Shown here one piece after another: positions 35,431 through 49,015 of a stretch of 64,000 nt of DNA (its first letter is position 1; the number at the start of each line of letters is the position of its first letter). The position numbers were made by a program, and so were the translations under genes. The stretch spans positions 40,512,561 through 40,576,560 of the forward strand of contig CM034240.1 of NCBI GenBank assembly GCA_019916065.1. The letters are read 5' to 3'. This DNA is from Vitellaria paradoxa (Eukaryota > Streptophyta > Magnoliopsida > Ericales > Sapotaceae). The notes beneath the pieces were generated by a model. The model did no database searches. It saw only the letters and a list, made by a program, of their open reading frames with translations, and was not told the origin of the DNA.

Positions 35431-35647
35431 TAAAAAATTATGTTGAAGAATATTTCTCATCTTTTGAGAAGCACAAAATACAAATTTAAGCAAAAAAAGA
35501 CTTAAGGATAAAATGATAATTTTTTGGCCCAAATGGAATTCGTTTGAAATTTGCTTGACTGATAAAAATATGTAAGAAATTTTTTTCAACAACTTAAAAA
35601 GCACATATTATGAATTCAAGCCTAAAACCAGGGCAAGGGGTAACATG

Positions 35648-35679
<32 letters not shown>

Positions 35680-36660
35680 GCCCATGGAATCGACACAAAA
35701 TTTGCTATGTAAATAAGAAACTTATTTAAGAATATTTCTCAAATTTTTAAGAATCCCAAAATGTGGTTGAAAATGGCTCAAGTGTAAAATCATCATTTTC
35801 TAGTTTGTGTTTAGATTGGATAAAAAATTTCTTAACTAATAATCTAAAGAATTCGTCATGATATATTTGATCCATGCATAATATCATGAAAACTGGATAC
35901 AAATTTTTGACTTCAACAAATAAGTACTTGGGCCAATAAAATGCTACTTAATGGAGAGATCGTTGGAGAGGTGACAAAACCTTATACTTTTCATTACAAA
36001 ACCAATAAACTGGAAAAAGATGGATTATTTTATGACATGTCAATGCATTTTATTAGCCTTTTAGGAAGTTCAAAATACGAATCTGGGTCAAAAATAGGCT
36101 TAAGGGTAAAATAATTATTTTATACTTCAAATTCAGATCGAGTCAAAATTTAATTAATTATTAAGAAATATGTAAATAAATATTTTTTAACCTTTTGGGC
36201 AGCTTGCAATATGAATTTAATCCAGAAAGGGAGCAAAGGTAAAATTATCATTTTACAGTTTGAGTTTGGATTGAGCCAAAATTTACTTATCTATTAAAAA
36301 ATATATCAATGAATATATTTTTAGCCTTTTGGGAAGTGTAGAAGACAAATCTAAACCAAAAACGGGTCTAGAGGTTATATGGTCATTTTATGACCCCAAT
36401 TCGAGTCAGACTAAAATTTACTTAACTATTAGAAATTATGTATGGATATTTTTTATCCTTTGGGTAGCCTAGAATGTAAATCTGAGTAAAAATAATGCTC
36501 AGGGCTAAAATCATCATTTTACACCTCGAGTTCGGATTGGGTTAAAATTACTTAACTATTAAGAAACATGCCAATAAATATTTTTTTTACCTTTACAAGA
36601 AGTCCAAAATACTAATCTAGGCCGAAAATGACTAAAGTATAAAATGATCATTTTATGACC
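35430..36660. repeat. About 133-bp tandem array, roughly nine diverged copies
   Basis: Each unit carries a CCTTTTGGGAAGTCCAAAATACGAAT-like part, split here as TTTGGGAAG and AATACGAAT, then GGGTAAAATCATCATTTTA-like and AAAATTTACTTAACTATT-like parts. The anchor falls near 35466, 35596, 35748, 36063, 36198, 36331, 36462 and 36596, so spacing is 130-135 bp, with an AT-dinucleotide insertion (35649-35675) and one poorly conserved stretch. Confidence 0.8.
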
Positions 36661-36667
36661 TAGTATT

Positions 36668-36865
36668 AGATGAGTATGAGAGATGAAATGCTTGAGTAGT
36701 AATGGACCTTAAAAATGATCATTTTATGACCCAAGTTTAGATTAGTATGAGAGATTAGATGAGTATGAGAGATGAAATGCTTGAGTAGTAATGGACCTTA
36801 AAAATGATCATTTTATGACCCAAGTTTAGATTAGTATGAGAGATGAAATGCTTGAGTGGTAATGG
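36668..36865. repeat. 89-bp tandem repeat, just over two copies
   Basis: AGATGAGTATGAGAGATG recurs at 36668 and 36757 with almost no differences, and a partial copy begins near 36831. It follows the 133-bp array and shares its AAAATGATCATTTTATGACC segment, so it is a younger amplification of that array's end. Confidence 0.85.
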
Positions 36866-36869
36866 GCCT

Positions 36870-39800
36870 TCTCTTTTTCCAAAAGAAATGAAAATTAGGT
36901 AATAAAATGGAATATAATTTCTTACTGAATGATCATTCTCGTTCTAAAAAATTGTACCAAATGTGGTAATAGAATGAAAGTATAAAAATGATCATTCCAT
37001 TTCATTGTAAACTAACCCTAGCTATGTGTCCAACCTCGACAATAATCACTTTTTTTGTTTTTTTCTTTTTTTTTTTTTAACAACTTCTAAATGATGGTTT
37101 ATAACTATCACATTCGAGCACCTCAAGTTTTAACTTATTCGAACCTAACTCAAGCAATTTATTCCAAACTCAAGCTTAAATTCGATTCGAATTTTTATAC
37201 AGGCTCGAGTTCGGCTCGATAAAGAAAAATTTCGACTCGAACTCGGCTAAAAAATAATTCGATTAAACCAAAACGACGCCCTTTTAGTTTAAAATATAAT
37301 AAAAATATGAATAAAAATTATAAAAATATTATTATATATATATTATTTTATTGAACTGGCTCGTGAGCTTTCAAGCCGAACTTTTCCAAACTTGAGTTTG
37401 AGTTCTAATATAAAACCAGTTATAAATCAGGCTTAATTCGAGTTTATTTTAGTTATGAATCGAACTCAAGCCGAGTATTTTTTTAGCTAAGTTCAAATAG
37501 TTCACAAATAATTTGATTCGTTTTCACTCTTAGTCATAACCACATGCCACGATGATTTGATAGTGAAATAAAACCTTGCAAGCTTGCCGGTGCCGTTAAT
37601 TATATTGGTTTGGAAGTAATTTACGTAAAAACATAAAGACAAGTTACTTTTTTATGACTGCGAAAAATTGAGGGCTGTTGCCTTCTCAAAAATCAGAGTT
37701 AGTTTACTTAGAAGTTCAAAATTATCGAGCATAACAAATTTAATAAAATTGGTAGAGTAAATCCCTTTTTACTTGTAACAAATCTTTAAATGCCGAGTCA
37801 AATTCTATTACTAGTTAAGCAGGTAACTTTTTGTCAAACATGTTGAGAAATTAATATATATAATACGAATAAATGGAATTTAATTTCTTTCTTAAGTTGA
37901 TTTAATTGTCATAGGTGCCAAGAAAATCAGTGCACATTATAATAATTAAATAAAATTATCATTAATTAATCTGACAATCAATCCACTTGGCTGATTAAAA
38001 AAATTTATAATTGAAGAAAATTTTTGATCTCCTGTCCTACGTCCTCGTAACGAACATGCATCCAACTGGTGGCTTTCCCCTATTGAAAAAAGTTAAAAAA
38101 AAAAAAAAGTTAGAGATTTGTTTTTGAAGAAAATTAAACAAAATTAAAAAAATTAACAAATTTGTTAGAGAAATTTGAAACTCCAAATAACATTTAACAA
38201 AAAATGTTAAAACAACTAAAATTTTAGGTATTTTTTCTATTTTATTCCTCCCTCTCACATTTTCATCTTCTTTTTTTCACAAAAATCTCCAAAAATAAAT
38301 AAAAATATACAATTTTTGAGCATTTTGTAAAGAAAATTGATAAAATATGTGCGCATGTGTGAGTGAGAGAGAGAGAGAGAGAGAGAGAAAGGAGTAAAAT
38401 AAGAAAAATAACTAAAATTTTGGTTAGTTTGACATTTTATGTTAAATTTTAACAGTTGATTTTATGAGTAGGGGTAAACTTTCAGAATATAGAAGACAAG
38501 TGTAATTTTTAAATGTTAATTTTTAAATGTTATAGGTGCTAAGTGCAATTACCCAAATATTAAAGAAAGATGGATATAATTTACCCTAAAAAAATGATGA
38601 AATTTTAGATTAGAAGCCAAATTAGTATTCCGTTCCTTTATATATAAAGTTAGTTTAAATGGGTTAGGATTTTAAGTACTCTTGAACTCTTATTTTCAAG
38701 TGAATTATGTGAAACTTTTTTTTCTTCTTTATTGGAGTCATACTTAACCTTTATTAAGAATATTACAATGGAGTACTCAATCCACGTTATTTTGAAAAAG
38801 TGAAGACCGACATACAGGTATATGTCAGCTTGGTGACATCGAATTTATGGGTTGGTTCTAATAAATTTATTTTTTTTAATTTAAAAGAAAAAAATAAATA
38901 TATTTGAATTATTAAATTTTAATTCAATGATTTATAATTTCACTGTCACTAAACTAACAGCTTAACTATATTAACCCCCAGTCCCAATACTTTTACCTTT
39001 TGCGGAGCTTGAGGAAAATATGTATTGTTACAATTGATCAAAAGTAATCAACAGTCTTATCAAACAAGAAAAAGGATGATCAACAAAATTAGAAAGTAAT
39101 CAATAACTTTTTATGATACGTGCAAGTCGCTTTCCCAACCACTGGCAAGAAAATTCAACCCTTTCCATCGGGCGATGCAGCAACTCTTTTTTTTTAAGCA
39201 GCTGGTTTGGTATGGAGTTGAAATAAAGTAAACGTTACTCTTATAAAAATTTACCTCTTTTAATCTCAATTAAGATACTTTATTAAAATTTAAATGAGTT
39301 AATATTTATCACTGTTGAGAGATTAATTAGTAATCTTTTAGAGAATGAATAAAAAATATAAAATTACAAGAATAAAATGTTAACGAAATTATATTATTAA
39401 TTTTTAATTTTATACTGAAGACATTCTAAGACTAGGTTTGATTAAAAAATTAAATGATAAGAAATAAATAATATCATGAGATACTGTTTTGAAGATTGTT
39501 TTTTTAATATGAAATTATTTTTTTTATTATTTGATTGACGGGATATAAAATTCAATAAGGAATGTGATTTTATAGATGATGTAATAAAAAAAAATTTCCT
39601 TTAAATTTTGGTAGAAAACTAATCCAACCATGAGATATTAAATACTATACCCCGTGTTGTATATCCCCTACTTGAAGGCATATGAAATTTAGAGTAAATT
39701 CCACAACAAGTATGCATCTTTTTACCAAGCACAAGATGAGCTGAATCTTACAAATGAGTAATCTAATTCCCCACCTCATATCTCATGAACGAACATTGCT

Positions 39801-42800
39801 TAGCGATTTCTCCTAATTTACCAACTAGCCTCGTGTGCTTTGTCTACCATTCTAATAGTCTTTCCTAATTTGTCAACTAGCCTCGTGTGTGTATGTCGAC
39901 TTTCCTTCCTTCACTTTGTCTTTAACTAAACACTTCCAACGGTCTTGGACCACACCACAGTCAGACCTTTCAAACTATAGATCGATGGATTCAGAATTAG
40001 ACAATTCAAATACTTAAATAATTGAAAAAAAAAAAAAAAAAAACAGCATCATTGCATAAAAATAGAATCTAACTCTATATATGTCCAAGTCCCCTCCATC
40101 CATGTAAAAATAAATAAATAAATAAATAAAATATGATAAAGCCTCTACATAAAATTAAAATAAAAAATGAATATAATTATATAATCAGAATTCAATTAAT
40201 TCTAGCTTTTTTAAAATTAGAAAAAAATAATAGAATTTATTTTTATAATTTTAATTTACACCATAATAATGGGGTATGATTGTGGGTCTCTTATTTTGAA
40301 ACAAACAACACTCGATAATACATTTTTATTATAACAATGGCACTAAAACTAGTTTTACTAATTTTTGATAAAACAAATTGTCATAAAATAGTTTTTAATT
40401 TTTTATTTTTTTAACCTGAGTAAAAAAAAAATGTATGCAGAAAAAGAAAAAAAAAAGGCAATTATTTTTACAAAAGTGTTGGCTTAAGGTCCATAGATTT
40501 TGTATTTAGCTCCGAAAGCGAGATTTCATTATGAATTAAGGAAAGGGACATAGCTTAAATTTACAATTCAATGAAAGAATTCGCAGTCGGACATCCCACA
40601 CCACAAAAATCAATAGGACCATTCGTGAAGCCAGTGACGATACAAATGGAAGTCGAATGAGGATTCCTTTGTCTTTTCGTAATTATTTACGAGATTTTGA
40701 CATTATTCAGAAAAGAGGAAAAAAAAAAAAAAGAAAAAAGGAAAAACGATTAAAGTGTGTTTGGGTGCCTCAAAAGTTGAGCCTCTTCAAATTGGTTTTT
40801 AAAGGGCTGTTTAACCACCACATATTGTAATAATATATAATTTGGTAAATTTTGTTGACTTTTGAAGTGCAACTAATAAATCATAAAAATATAGAAATGT
40901 AGCCATAAACAATGAAAAATTCATTCGAATGGTCCATTCGAACAAATTCTGACATAAGAGTTCTGAAATTTTGTTAAGAACTTTTTTTCGAGATATGTGA
41001 AAAATTATTAGAATTTGTAAAGATTTGTATATAACTTCATAGTTAGAGATTTATAAAAATTTGTAGAAATTTTTGTAATTTTTTTCAGAGTTGGTCCCCA
41101 AGTTAATTCTATCATGTTATATTTGTTTGGTTTACTAGGTTTTACCAAAAGGGAAAAAAAAATAACTTTTATTAATTTTTTTAACTTTTCACTAGATACA
41201 TAATCAATTTTTACTAATTTTTATAAAATTTTACCAAACACCTAACACCCAAAAAGTAATGACAAGTAGTCAATTTGATGTGTACAAATTGATAAAATTT
41301 TACACACCAAACAACCCATGAAATACTATTTCCCCATGAAATACTATTTTCCTAATCTTAATTGAAAAAAGAAAATATTGTTTATCAAATTAAATTTTAT
41401 ATACTATAACTTACTTAAAACAATAATTAAATATCATAATATTAAATAACCATTATCCTTTTCCCTAATTCATTTGGTGAAGTGAAGGGACGTTGATTCA
41501 TCGGGGGTTACTTCCAAAATTACAATAATGCCAATATAACTATAAATATTAAGATAAATTATAAAAATCTTCCTTATGGTTTATAATATATTTTACTTTA
41601 ATCAACATCGAAAGTTAGCTTAACTGGTAAAACATTGGGTTTGTTATGTAGTGGTCACTAAGTTTGAGTCTCTTCAGAACCACTAGAAGATTTACTTGGT
41701 TGTTAACTTTAGGACCCTTAGATTAGTTGAGATGCATGCAAGTTGGCTCGAGCATCTTAGTTATAAAAAAATAATAAATAAACTACAGATAATAAATTAA
41801 ATTTTTATTTAATTCTAATAAATTAAATTTTATTTAACTCCACCCTTATCTTAAACTGAATCTGAATTTGTTATGAAAAAAAAACACTCAATTTGCATCG
41901 ATGACTTGCTGCTAGTAGCGACCACAAATAAAAAAAAAAAAGAAAAACTTAACTTGTTGCCTTCAACGTCTCCTGGCCGCTGGTATGGTTTCTGTTTTCT
42001 CGTCTCTTTTTCTATCTCTCTCTCTCTCTTTTTTTCCCCCTAGCCTTTCTCTACCAGGCTACTAACTGCTTCCTATGTGTTTACATATATACACTATACA
42101 TGCTAGCAGATATACTCACACGCGCATAAGGCTAGTCATTACCAAGTCATTGGAATCCTAAGAAGTTTAGAATTCAACTACATTCCGTAACTAGCAGTCT
42201 ATGATACAATATATTATTAATATTATTTTATTATTATTTAATAAATACTTAATATTATATCAGTATATATATATATATATTAGCATTACGAATTATATTT
42301 TTTAAAGAAATAATTGGTATTTTATTTAATTAAAATTATACCATTATTTAAAATTCACAAACATATCTAAATATAAAAAAAATATCATGCAACCTTTGTT
42401 CACAATAAATCGACATTTAATTAATGTCTTAAAAATTGAAACCAAATCCAATTCAAAAATCGACATTTAATTAATGCCTCAAAAATTTAAACCAAATCCA
42501 ATTCAATGTTATCAAGTATTAATTAAATTCACCAAAGTAAGGATTAAAATTTTAGGGTCATCACAATAGGGTGGTTGGTCCTATCCCATTCGAGAATGTA
42601 CGATTCAAATTATATACTCAACAATTCGATGCCTTCGTCTCCTAGTTAGACAAAATTTCGGCAGTATGTTCGCATAGTTCTCCAAGTGCACGACATAGAA
42701 ACAATATCAGTCGTATTCTGTGTATGCACTCGAAGAATAGTAAGACGTCAATTCAAACTCCGTCTAATATCAGACATTGCATGAGTTGTTGCAGACAAGA

Positions 42801-43090
42801 TGGATAATTGCTTTCCCAAATTATTCGAACTGAATAATTCAAGTATCGTGTAGTCAATGCTCTTGTGTTCATCACAAGAACAATGAACCTAGCTGAAAAC
42901 CAAAACCATCGCCTAATGATGACCAAATGGATGGTTACAAGATTCTCGAACGGATCTAAGTTTTACTAATGCATAAAAATAAATAAAGTAAAGCAGTTCT
43001 AATTTGTTTCTATGTTTGATGTCATTGGTAACTCGTATCGACTATCTAATTAATAACACAAATACTAAATTAAATCTCAGTAACAGATAT
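36870..43090. other. Long AT-rich non-coding stretch with scattered small repeats
   Basis: No gene recognised on either strand. Noted inside: a 37100-37520 segment with repeated CTCGAGTTCGGCTCG-like words in both orientations, probably an old MITE-like or other repeat; a GA tract at about 38362-38390; a 50-bp direct repeat at 42407-42506; and an AT run at 42262-42281. The stretch 42540-42960 has a more ordinary base composition but no identifiable protein. Confidence 0.5.
42407..42506. repeat. 50-bp direct repeat
   Basis: AATCGACATTTAATTAATG followed by an AAACCAAATCCAATTCAA part occurs at about 42409 and 42459. Confidence 0.8.
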
Positions 43091-43094
43091 ATTG

Positions 43095-44345
43095 AATTGA
43101 ATTGGATTGGGCACAAGAAAAAAGATATTAGATTGGGCCCAAATAAGAATAGAGGTTTGTATATTAATTATTAATTTAACTAATTAAATATTATTAACTA
43201 ACTATTATTAATTACCTAATTACAATATAATAATTTATTATTTTACTTAATTTCCTTATATTATTAATATGAGATTAGACTTGGCCCAAGAATAGATATT
43301 AGATTGGGCCTAAGTAAGATTAGGGATTTGTGTATTAGTTATTAATTTAACTAATTAAATATTATTAATTAACTACTATTAATTACCTAATTATAATATT
43401 ATTAATTAATTTTATTTTACCTAATATCCTTATATCATTAATATTAGATAAGATTGGACCCAAGAAAGATATTGGATTGGGCCTAAGTAAAATTAGGAGT
43501 TTATGTATTAGTTATTAATTTAACTAATTAAATATTATTAATTAACTTTGTTTTGCCTAATTTTCTTATATTATTAATATTAGATTGGATTGGACCCAAG
43601 AAAGATATTAGATTAGTTCCAAGTAAGATTTGGATTCTATGTATTAGTTATTAATTTAACTAATTAAATATTATTAATTAACTGTTATAATTACCTAATT
43701 ATAATATTTTTAATCAACTTTATTTTACTTAATTTCCTTATATTATTAATATTAGATTCGATTAGGCCCAAGAAAGATATTGCATTGGACCCAAGTAAGA
43801 TTAGGGGTTTGTGCATTAGTTATTAATTCTACTAATCAAATATTATCAATTAACTATTGTTAATTACCTAATTATAATATTATTAATTAACTTTATTTTA
43901 CCTAATTTCTTTATATTATTGCTAGATTGGATTGGGCCCATGACAGATATTAGATTGGGCCTAAATAAGATTAGAAGTTTGTGTATTAGTTACTAATTTA
44001 ACTAATTAAATATTATTAATTACCTAATTATAATATTATTAATTAACTTTATTTTAGCTAATTTCTTTATATTATTAATATTAGATTAGATTGGGCCCAA
44101 GAAAGATATTAGATTGAGTCCAAGTAAAATTAGGGGTTTGTATTAGTTATTAATTTAACTAATTAAATATTAATTAATTATTATTAATGACCTAATTATA
44201 ACATTATAATATTATTATTTTACCTAATTTCTTTATGTTATCAATATTAGATTGGATTGGGCCTAAGTATCAGAGTAGACTGGATCCAAGCAAGATTTTT
44301 TATTTGTGTATTAGTTATTAATTTAACTAAGTAAATATTATAAGG
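43095..44345. repeat. About 172-bp AT-rich tandem array, eight copies
   Basis: Each unit carries GGATTGGGCCCAAGAAAGAT, then a short GATTAGG-GTTTGTG part, then TTAGTTATTAATTTAACTAA and alternating ATTATTAATTA runs. The GATATTA anchor falls at 43123, 43295, 43468, 43604, 43776, 43946 and 44105, with a degraded copy near 44271. Spacing is 170-173 except for one copy of 136 and later ones of 159-166. Confidence 0.9.
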
Positions 44346-45110
44346 TAACAAAATTAATTAACGAATTTTATTATAATATCATTAATTTAACTAATTTTCT
44401 TATAGTATTAATATTATAATCTAATATAATTATTATAATTAATTATAATTTAGTTAATATTATTATTATCATATTATTATAATCTAATATTATAATTTAA
44501 CTACTTTAATGTTACTATCATTAATATCATTTAATACTATAGGTTAAATTATAATATTATTGGATTAATTGGACTAATTTATTATTATTATTATTATTAG
44601 GAGTTTGTGGATTATTATTATTTGAATAATTTAATATTATTAATTAGTACTAATATTATTATAATTTAATTTACTTATTAAATTAATTTGATTTAATCTA
44701 CTATAATTTTATTTAATTAATTAACTAAGTTAAATTAATTTACTGCTTTATATTCATAATTAAAAGTAATTTAACTTAATAAATAAAAATATTTTGAATT
44801 TAATTTAACTACTCAAATTTATTAAAAAATTTAAATAAATTATCTTTGATATTAAATTAATTAAATTTATATTTCATGTTAAAATGATTTGCATATTTCA
44901 TAATAAAATTTCATATATGATGTTAAGTACTTAATTCTATATTTAATATTAATTGAATTCATTTACTTATAATTCATTGTTACTTTAATCAATGATATTT
45001 ATTTAATTCAATTAAATTTTGTTCTTAAGTTATATTATTTATTAAATTTTATTTAAGTCAATAAATGTAAAAATACTAAATATAATTTACAACAATAAAA
45101 AACCTAATTA
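44346..45110. other. Very AT-rich DNA
   Basis: Almost entirely A and T with TAATATTAT-type words; no genes. It may be a further decayed extension of the 172-bp array. Confidence 0.5.
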
Positions 45111-45560
45111 TTTAAAAATCAAATAGGCATGTTTACAACAATAATTCAGCAATATTTACAATAACAAAACCCAACATATTTACAACAAAAAAAATCACAA
45201 TATATTTACAACAAAAAACTAACATTTTTACAACAAAAAAAACTAACATAAAAAATCAACATATTTACGACAAATATAACCCAAAATATTTCCAGCAAAA
45301 ATAAGACAACATATTTACAACAAAAAAAATCCAACAATATTTAGAATGAAAAGACCCAAAACAAAAAAATCCAACAATATTTACTATGAAAAAACCCAAA
45401 ACAAAAAAATCCAATAATAAACATAATCTGCACAGTATATAAAAATAAAAAAAAGTTTACAAAAACAAAAGAAGAAAAAATTAGTTTGCAAAAAAAAAAA
45501 AAAAGCCAACATATTTGCAGCAACATATTTATTTAACAAAAAAAAAATCCAACAATAATC
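45110..45560. repeat. Minisatellite of CATATTTACAACAAAAA-type units
   Basis: Irregular repeats about 25-45 bp apart of an A/C-rich word (AACATATTTACAACAAAA or AACAATATTTACAATG), more than ten occurrences. Confidence 0.75.
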
Positions 45561-45808
45561 ACAAACCCAACAATAACCACAATCTCCAGAGTATATATAA
45601 AAATTAAAATAAAAATAGTTTACAACCCAAAAAAGGCAAAAAACTGTTTACAAATAAAAAATAAAAAAGTATATTATTAAAAAAAAAACATACTTGAAAC
45701 TGGAGAGAGGAAGAGAGAGGAAGAGAAGATTAGCCTAAAATTAGACTTGAACTGGTTCAATCTAACAAAAAATGAACAAAAGAAAACCAATATTATCTTT
45801 ATATTGTA

Positions 45809-45810
<2 letters not shown>

Positions 45811-45858
<48 letters not shown>

Positions 45859-46060
45859 CAAGAGGGAGAGAGAATGAGCTGGGAAGAGGAGGAGGGAGGA
45901 GAGAGAAGGGAGGTTACCATGGCAGAAGGTGGCAGCGGCAGCCAGCGACAGGAGGCAAAAAGGCAGAAGCAGCGCAAGAAAAGGGTGTGAGAGGGAGGGA
46001 AAAAGAGAAAAGGAGTGGAAAAAAGAAAGAGAAAGAGGGAGAGCAGAGGGAAGAAAAAGA
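45811..46060. repeat. AT/AG microsatellite and purine-rich tract
   Basis: (AT)n at 45811-45831 runs into (AG)n to about 45858, followed by a long AG-rich strand to 46060. The open frames here on both strands are products of the repeat, not genes. Confidence 0.85.
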
Positions 46061-46233
46061 GGTTGTGGCATAGATTATAATGGCACTATTAGTGATCGTC
46101 AACTGTCGCGATTATATCTTTAGTGACCGCTCACGAGTTATTTCGTCGCCAATAACCCTGCCACATATTATTTGCGACCAATAGATCAGCGATTGTTTTT
46201 TTCCTAGCGCCATTATTTATATTTCTAGTAGTG

Positions 46234-47080
46234 AAATACAAGAAAATGAATTCATGTAAATAACTTCATAATAATATTTACATAGGATCTCAGATTGAGC
46301 AAAACACGAATGACTTGACTGCATTCTAAACCAGCTTGTACAAAAACTAAGATCTATTAATATTTTGGTAAATCTCGATTTGGCCCAATTCTAAAAATTA
46401 AAATTCTCTATGGAATATAGACCTAACATCTTTTTATTTCAAACTATTTGCTAATTTTAATATACATTTTTATTTTTTTAATTTTGACTAATTTTACAAA
46501 ATTAACTTAAGTTACAAATACAATTAATTTTAATTGTGTTAAAATGATTTTTTGATTGATTCTACAAAAATAACCCGAACTAAAAATATTATTTTTATTA
46601 ATTATTTGTTGTAGAAAACTATTGACATGATCAATTTTAAATTTTAAAACATTAATGAACCGTAGACAAGTAAGTCTATTTCATAAACTCATTAATTCAC
46701 TTTATATTACTCATATATATATATATATATATATATTATAGCTCTAGTTGCTATACAAATAAAAGAAAAAAAAAGCGGTAATGGTCATGTATCGATATGG
46801 GATAAAAAGAAATAAAAAAAGTTAGTTAATTTTATATTCTAATCAATTTTCCCAAAAATTTCAATTTTAATCATGAATTTACATTAAAACCAAAAATTTC
46901 AAACTACAATCAACAAAAAAGATAAAATGCAACTGAATAGATGAATTAATAAAAAATCATTAAAATACAAACAAACCTAAAACCAGAGAACAACCCAACT
47001 TTTTAACATTAATTTCAATACCATTGCTTGCAAAACAACAAAAGAATCAAAGATGGCATGCCTGCCTTTGAGTTCCTGGT
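46234..47080. other. AT-rich non-coding DNA
   Basis: No gene or family recognised. (AT)n at about 46712-46738. Confidence 0.5.
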
Positions 47081-47640
47081 CAAGCGACCGTCAATAGGCA
47101 TTGACAATAAACACGTAAAAAGACAATCTTTCACGGTCATTGAGTGTTGAAAATAATACTAACTTTTATTTGTTGACTTTTTTCTTCTGTAGAAAATGCA
47201 AAAAAAAAAAAAAAAGAAAACTATTGAAAAAGATATTTTTCATGGTCAAGCAACCGTCGATAGGCGTTAAAATTGAATCTATAACAAAAAAAGACAATCT
47301 TTCATGGTCACCGGACGGTAAAAATAATATGCCTATTTTCTACGATTATGGTCATTGAAAAAGATGTCTATTTTCAACAATTATGGCAGCTAATACTAAC
47401 CTAAATTGCTGATCTTTTTTCTTTCAACAACCAGTTTTTACTACAAATTTTGTTATTTTTTCACGAGTAAGACTGTTGAAAATGGTGCCTATTTTTAATG
47501 ATTATGACCGTCAATACTAACCTTAATTATTGACCTTTTTCTCTCGATGGCAAGTTTTTGCTATCTATATTATTTTTTTCACGAGTAAGGCCATTGATAA
47601 TAATTCTTTTTTTTTCTATGATAGTAATAGTTGAAAATTT
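47080..47640. repeat. Diverged short-repeat cluster, possible CACTA subterminal region
   Basis: Words such as TCAAGC(A/G)ACCGTC, GACAATCTTTCA(C/T)GGTCA, TCTATTTTCAACAATTATGG and TACTAACC(T/C)TAATT recur, with one pair 121 bp apart (47366 and 47487). The arrangement resembles the subterminal repeats of CACTA elements and lies downstream of the transposase remnant below. Confidence 0.5.
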
Positions 47641-48279
47641 TATTTCATTTTTTTTAAAATATTATAATTATAATATAAAAATTATCCTTAATTTTGAAAA
47701 AATTGTAATTATAATATAAAAAATCTTTTTTTTTTGAATTGGCCAATTACAATATTTCACCACATTCAAGTCAATAAATTTAAAATTTCAAACTTTTCAA
47801 ATGAATATTAAGCTTATAAACCTAGCTAGCTAAGAAAAAAAAAAAAAGAAAAATGAAACGAACACATTTATCTTAAATTAAGTTAAAATTACATAGTTAA
47901 TCTTTGTACCAATTTTTAACTTGTTCCAAACTAACATTTTACAAATCAAGTTTGCCAAAAAATAAAAAAATAAAATAACATCGAAAAAGCTCCAAACTAG
48001 TCCATTATACTATTTCTAAACTTGTTCCAAAATAACATATCAACCAAACTATCATGACTACTCATCTTTACTTCCAAAGTCTGCAATTCCTTCATCTCCG
48101 TTCTACAAAACAAACAAAGTCATATCAAATAAACTTAAAAATACAATCCATAAAGCATATTCTAAGCTTTTCATTCATATATAAAATTATGCCCATTTAC
48201 ATTGTTACAAAAACAACATTCTAAGTTAATGCTTTTGAACGTAACAAGCAAAAGCTAACTAGCAAAAAATTAACTAGTA

Positions 48280-49015
48280 TATGAATTAAAGTTTGTCATG
48301 AACTTACCAAACTTGATTCATTTATAAAGGCCGAATTATTACTTTCAGTTTGAAAGGCATGGGGTCTCGACCTCATCAATTGCGCTTTCCTTCAAATCTT
48401 TTCAGTCTATCTTCTAATGTCTTTCTTTTTGCCTTCTCTTCTTGAAGTTCAGCCCGAAGATTACTAACAATTATTAATTTAGTGCTCCATATATTAGTTG
48501 AGGTTGCACCATCCCCATATCCACGAACTCATCCATGTTGTTTTGGTCCAAATACTCCAACGAATATCTCATCTTCATTCATTTGTAGGGAACCTTGATT
48601 TACTTCATTTGCAAGTCTCTTAAGCTCATCTTAAATTACCAAATCTCATTAGATTTTATGCATTTAAATTATAAAAACTAAACTTATATATTTTTTTGTA
48701 CTTTAAGGAATATAAGTTCTATGAAAAAAAATACATACAAGTTTTTTTGGGATTTTTGATCTACTGTTTGTCCATTGTTTCTTGTGTGAGTGATCTCCCA
48801 TAATTCTATCCAACTAATTTCTTTCCCCCTATTCTCTTCCTACGAATGAATGATAATAGAAAAAATCATAATCAAGTAATAACTACAGTCTCATAGTAAA
48901 TAAAGAAGATTATTGAATCAAACTAAAACAAAATGATGCTCATTCACATCACAAAGAAACACATACCTCATCCATTTGTTTTTGCATGAGACTTTTTCAA
49001 CCAATGATATCGATG
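48280..49015 (-). pseudogene. CACTA ORF1 (Transposase_24-like) remnant, C-terminal part
   Basis: The minus strand reads ISWIELWEITHTRNNGQTVD (about 48760-48835), then DELKRLANEVNQ, DEIFVGVFGPKQHG-stop-VRGYGD and TSTNIWS (about 48470-48630), and then a coiled-coil-like RAELQEEKAKRKTLEDRLKR (about 48400-48460). These are the hallmark segments of the plant CACTA-associated ORF1/Transposase_24 family (THTRK.G, VFG...GRVRG.G). A stop within VRGYG and frame changes show it is dead. A piece at 48960-49015 with a possible donor may be another exon. Confidence 0.7.

Larger units (their letters stand above)
33242..46233. mobile_element. Candidate non-autonomous CACTA (En/Spm) element, about 13 kb
   Basis: The left end reads CATTACTGGAAAA (33242) and the right end TTTCTAGTAGTG (46222-46233), the reverse complement of CACTACTAGAAA. 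Ten of the 12 terminal bases agree, and this is the typical CACTA terminus. Both ends are followed inward by short GCGAC, TAGTGA and AATCACT motifs, as in CACTA subterminal repeats. The flanking triplets (ATT and AAA) do not match as a target duplication. No transposase is visible inside; the interior is mostly tandem arrays. The ends could also belong to two different copies. Confidence 0.5.

Noticed and set aside
40754..41317. Possible hAT-type MITE with GTGTTTGG / CCAAACA-like ends
   Set aside because: The end similarity is short and no target duplication was found, so it is not listed as an element.
45762..46123. Several overlapping open frames on both strands
   Set aside because: They are translations of the AT/AG microsatellite and purine tract, with low-complexity products only.
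33239..46236. Three-base target duplication for the CACTA-like block
   Set aside because: Flanks read ATT and AAA, so no duplication can be claimed.
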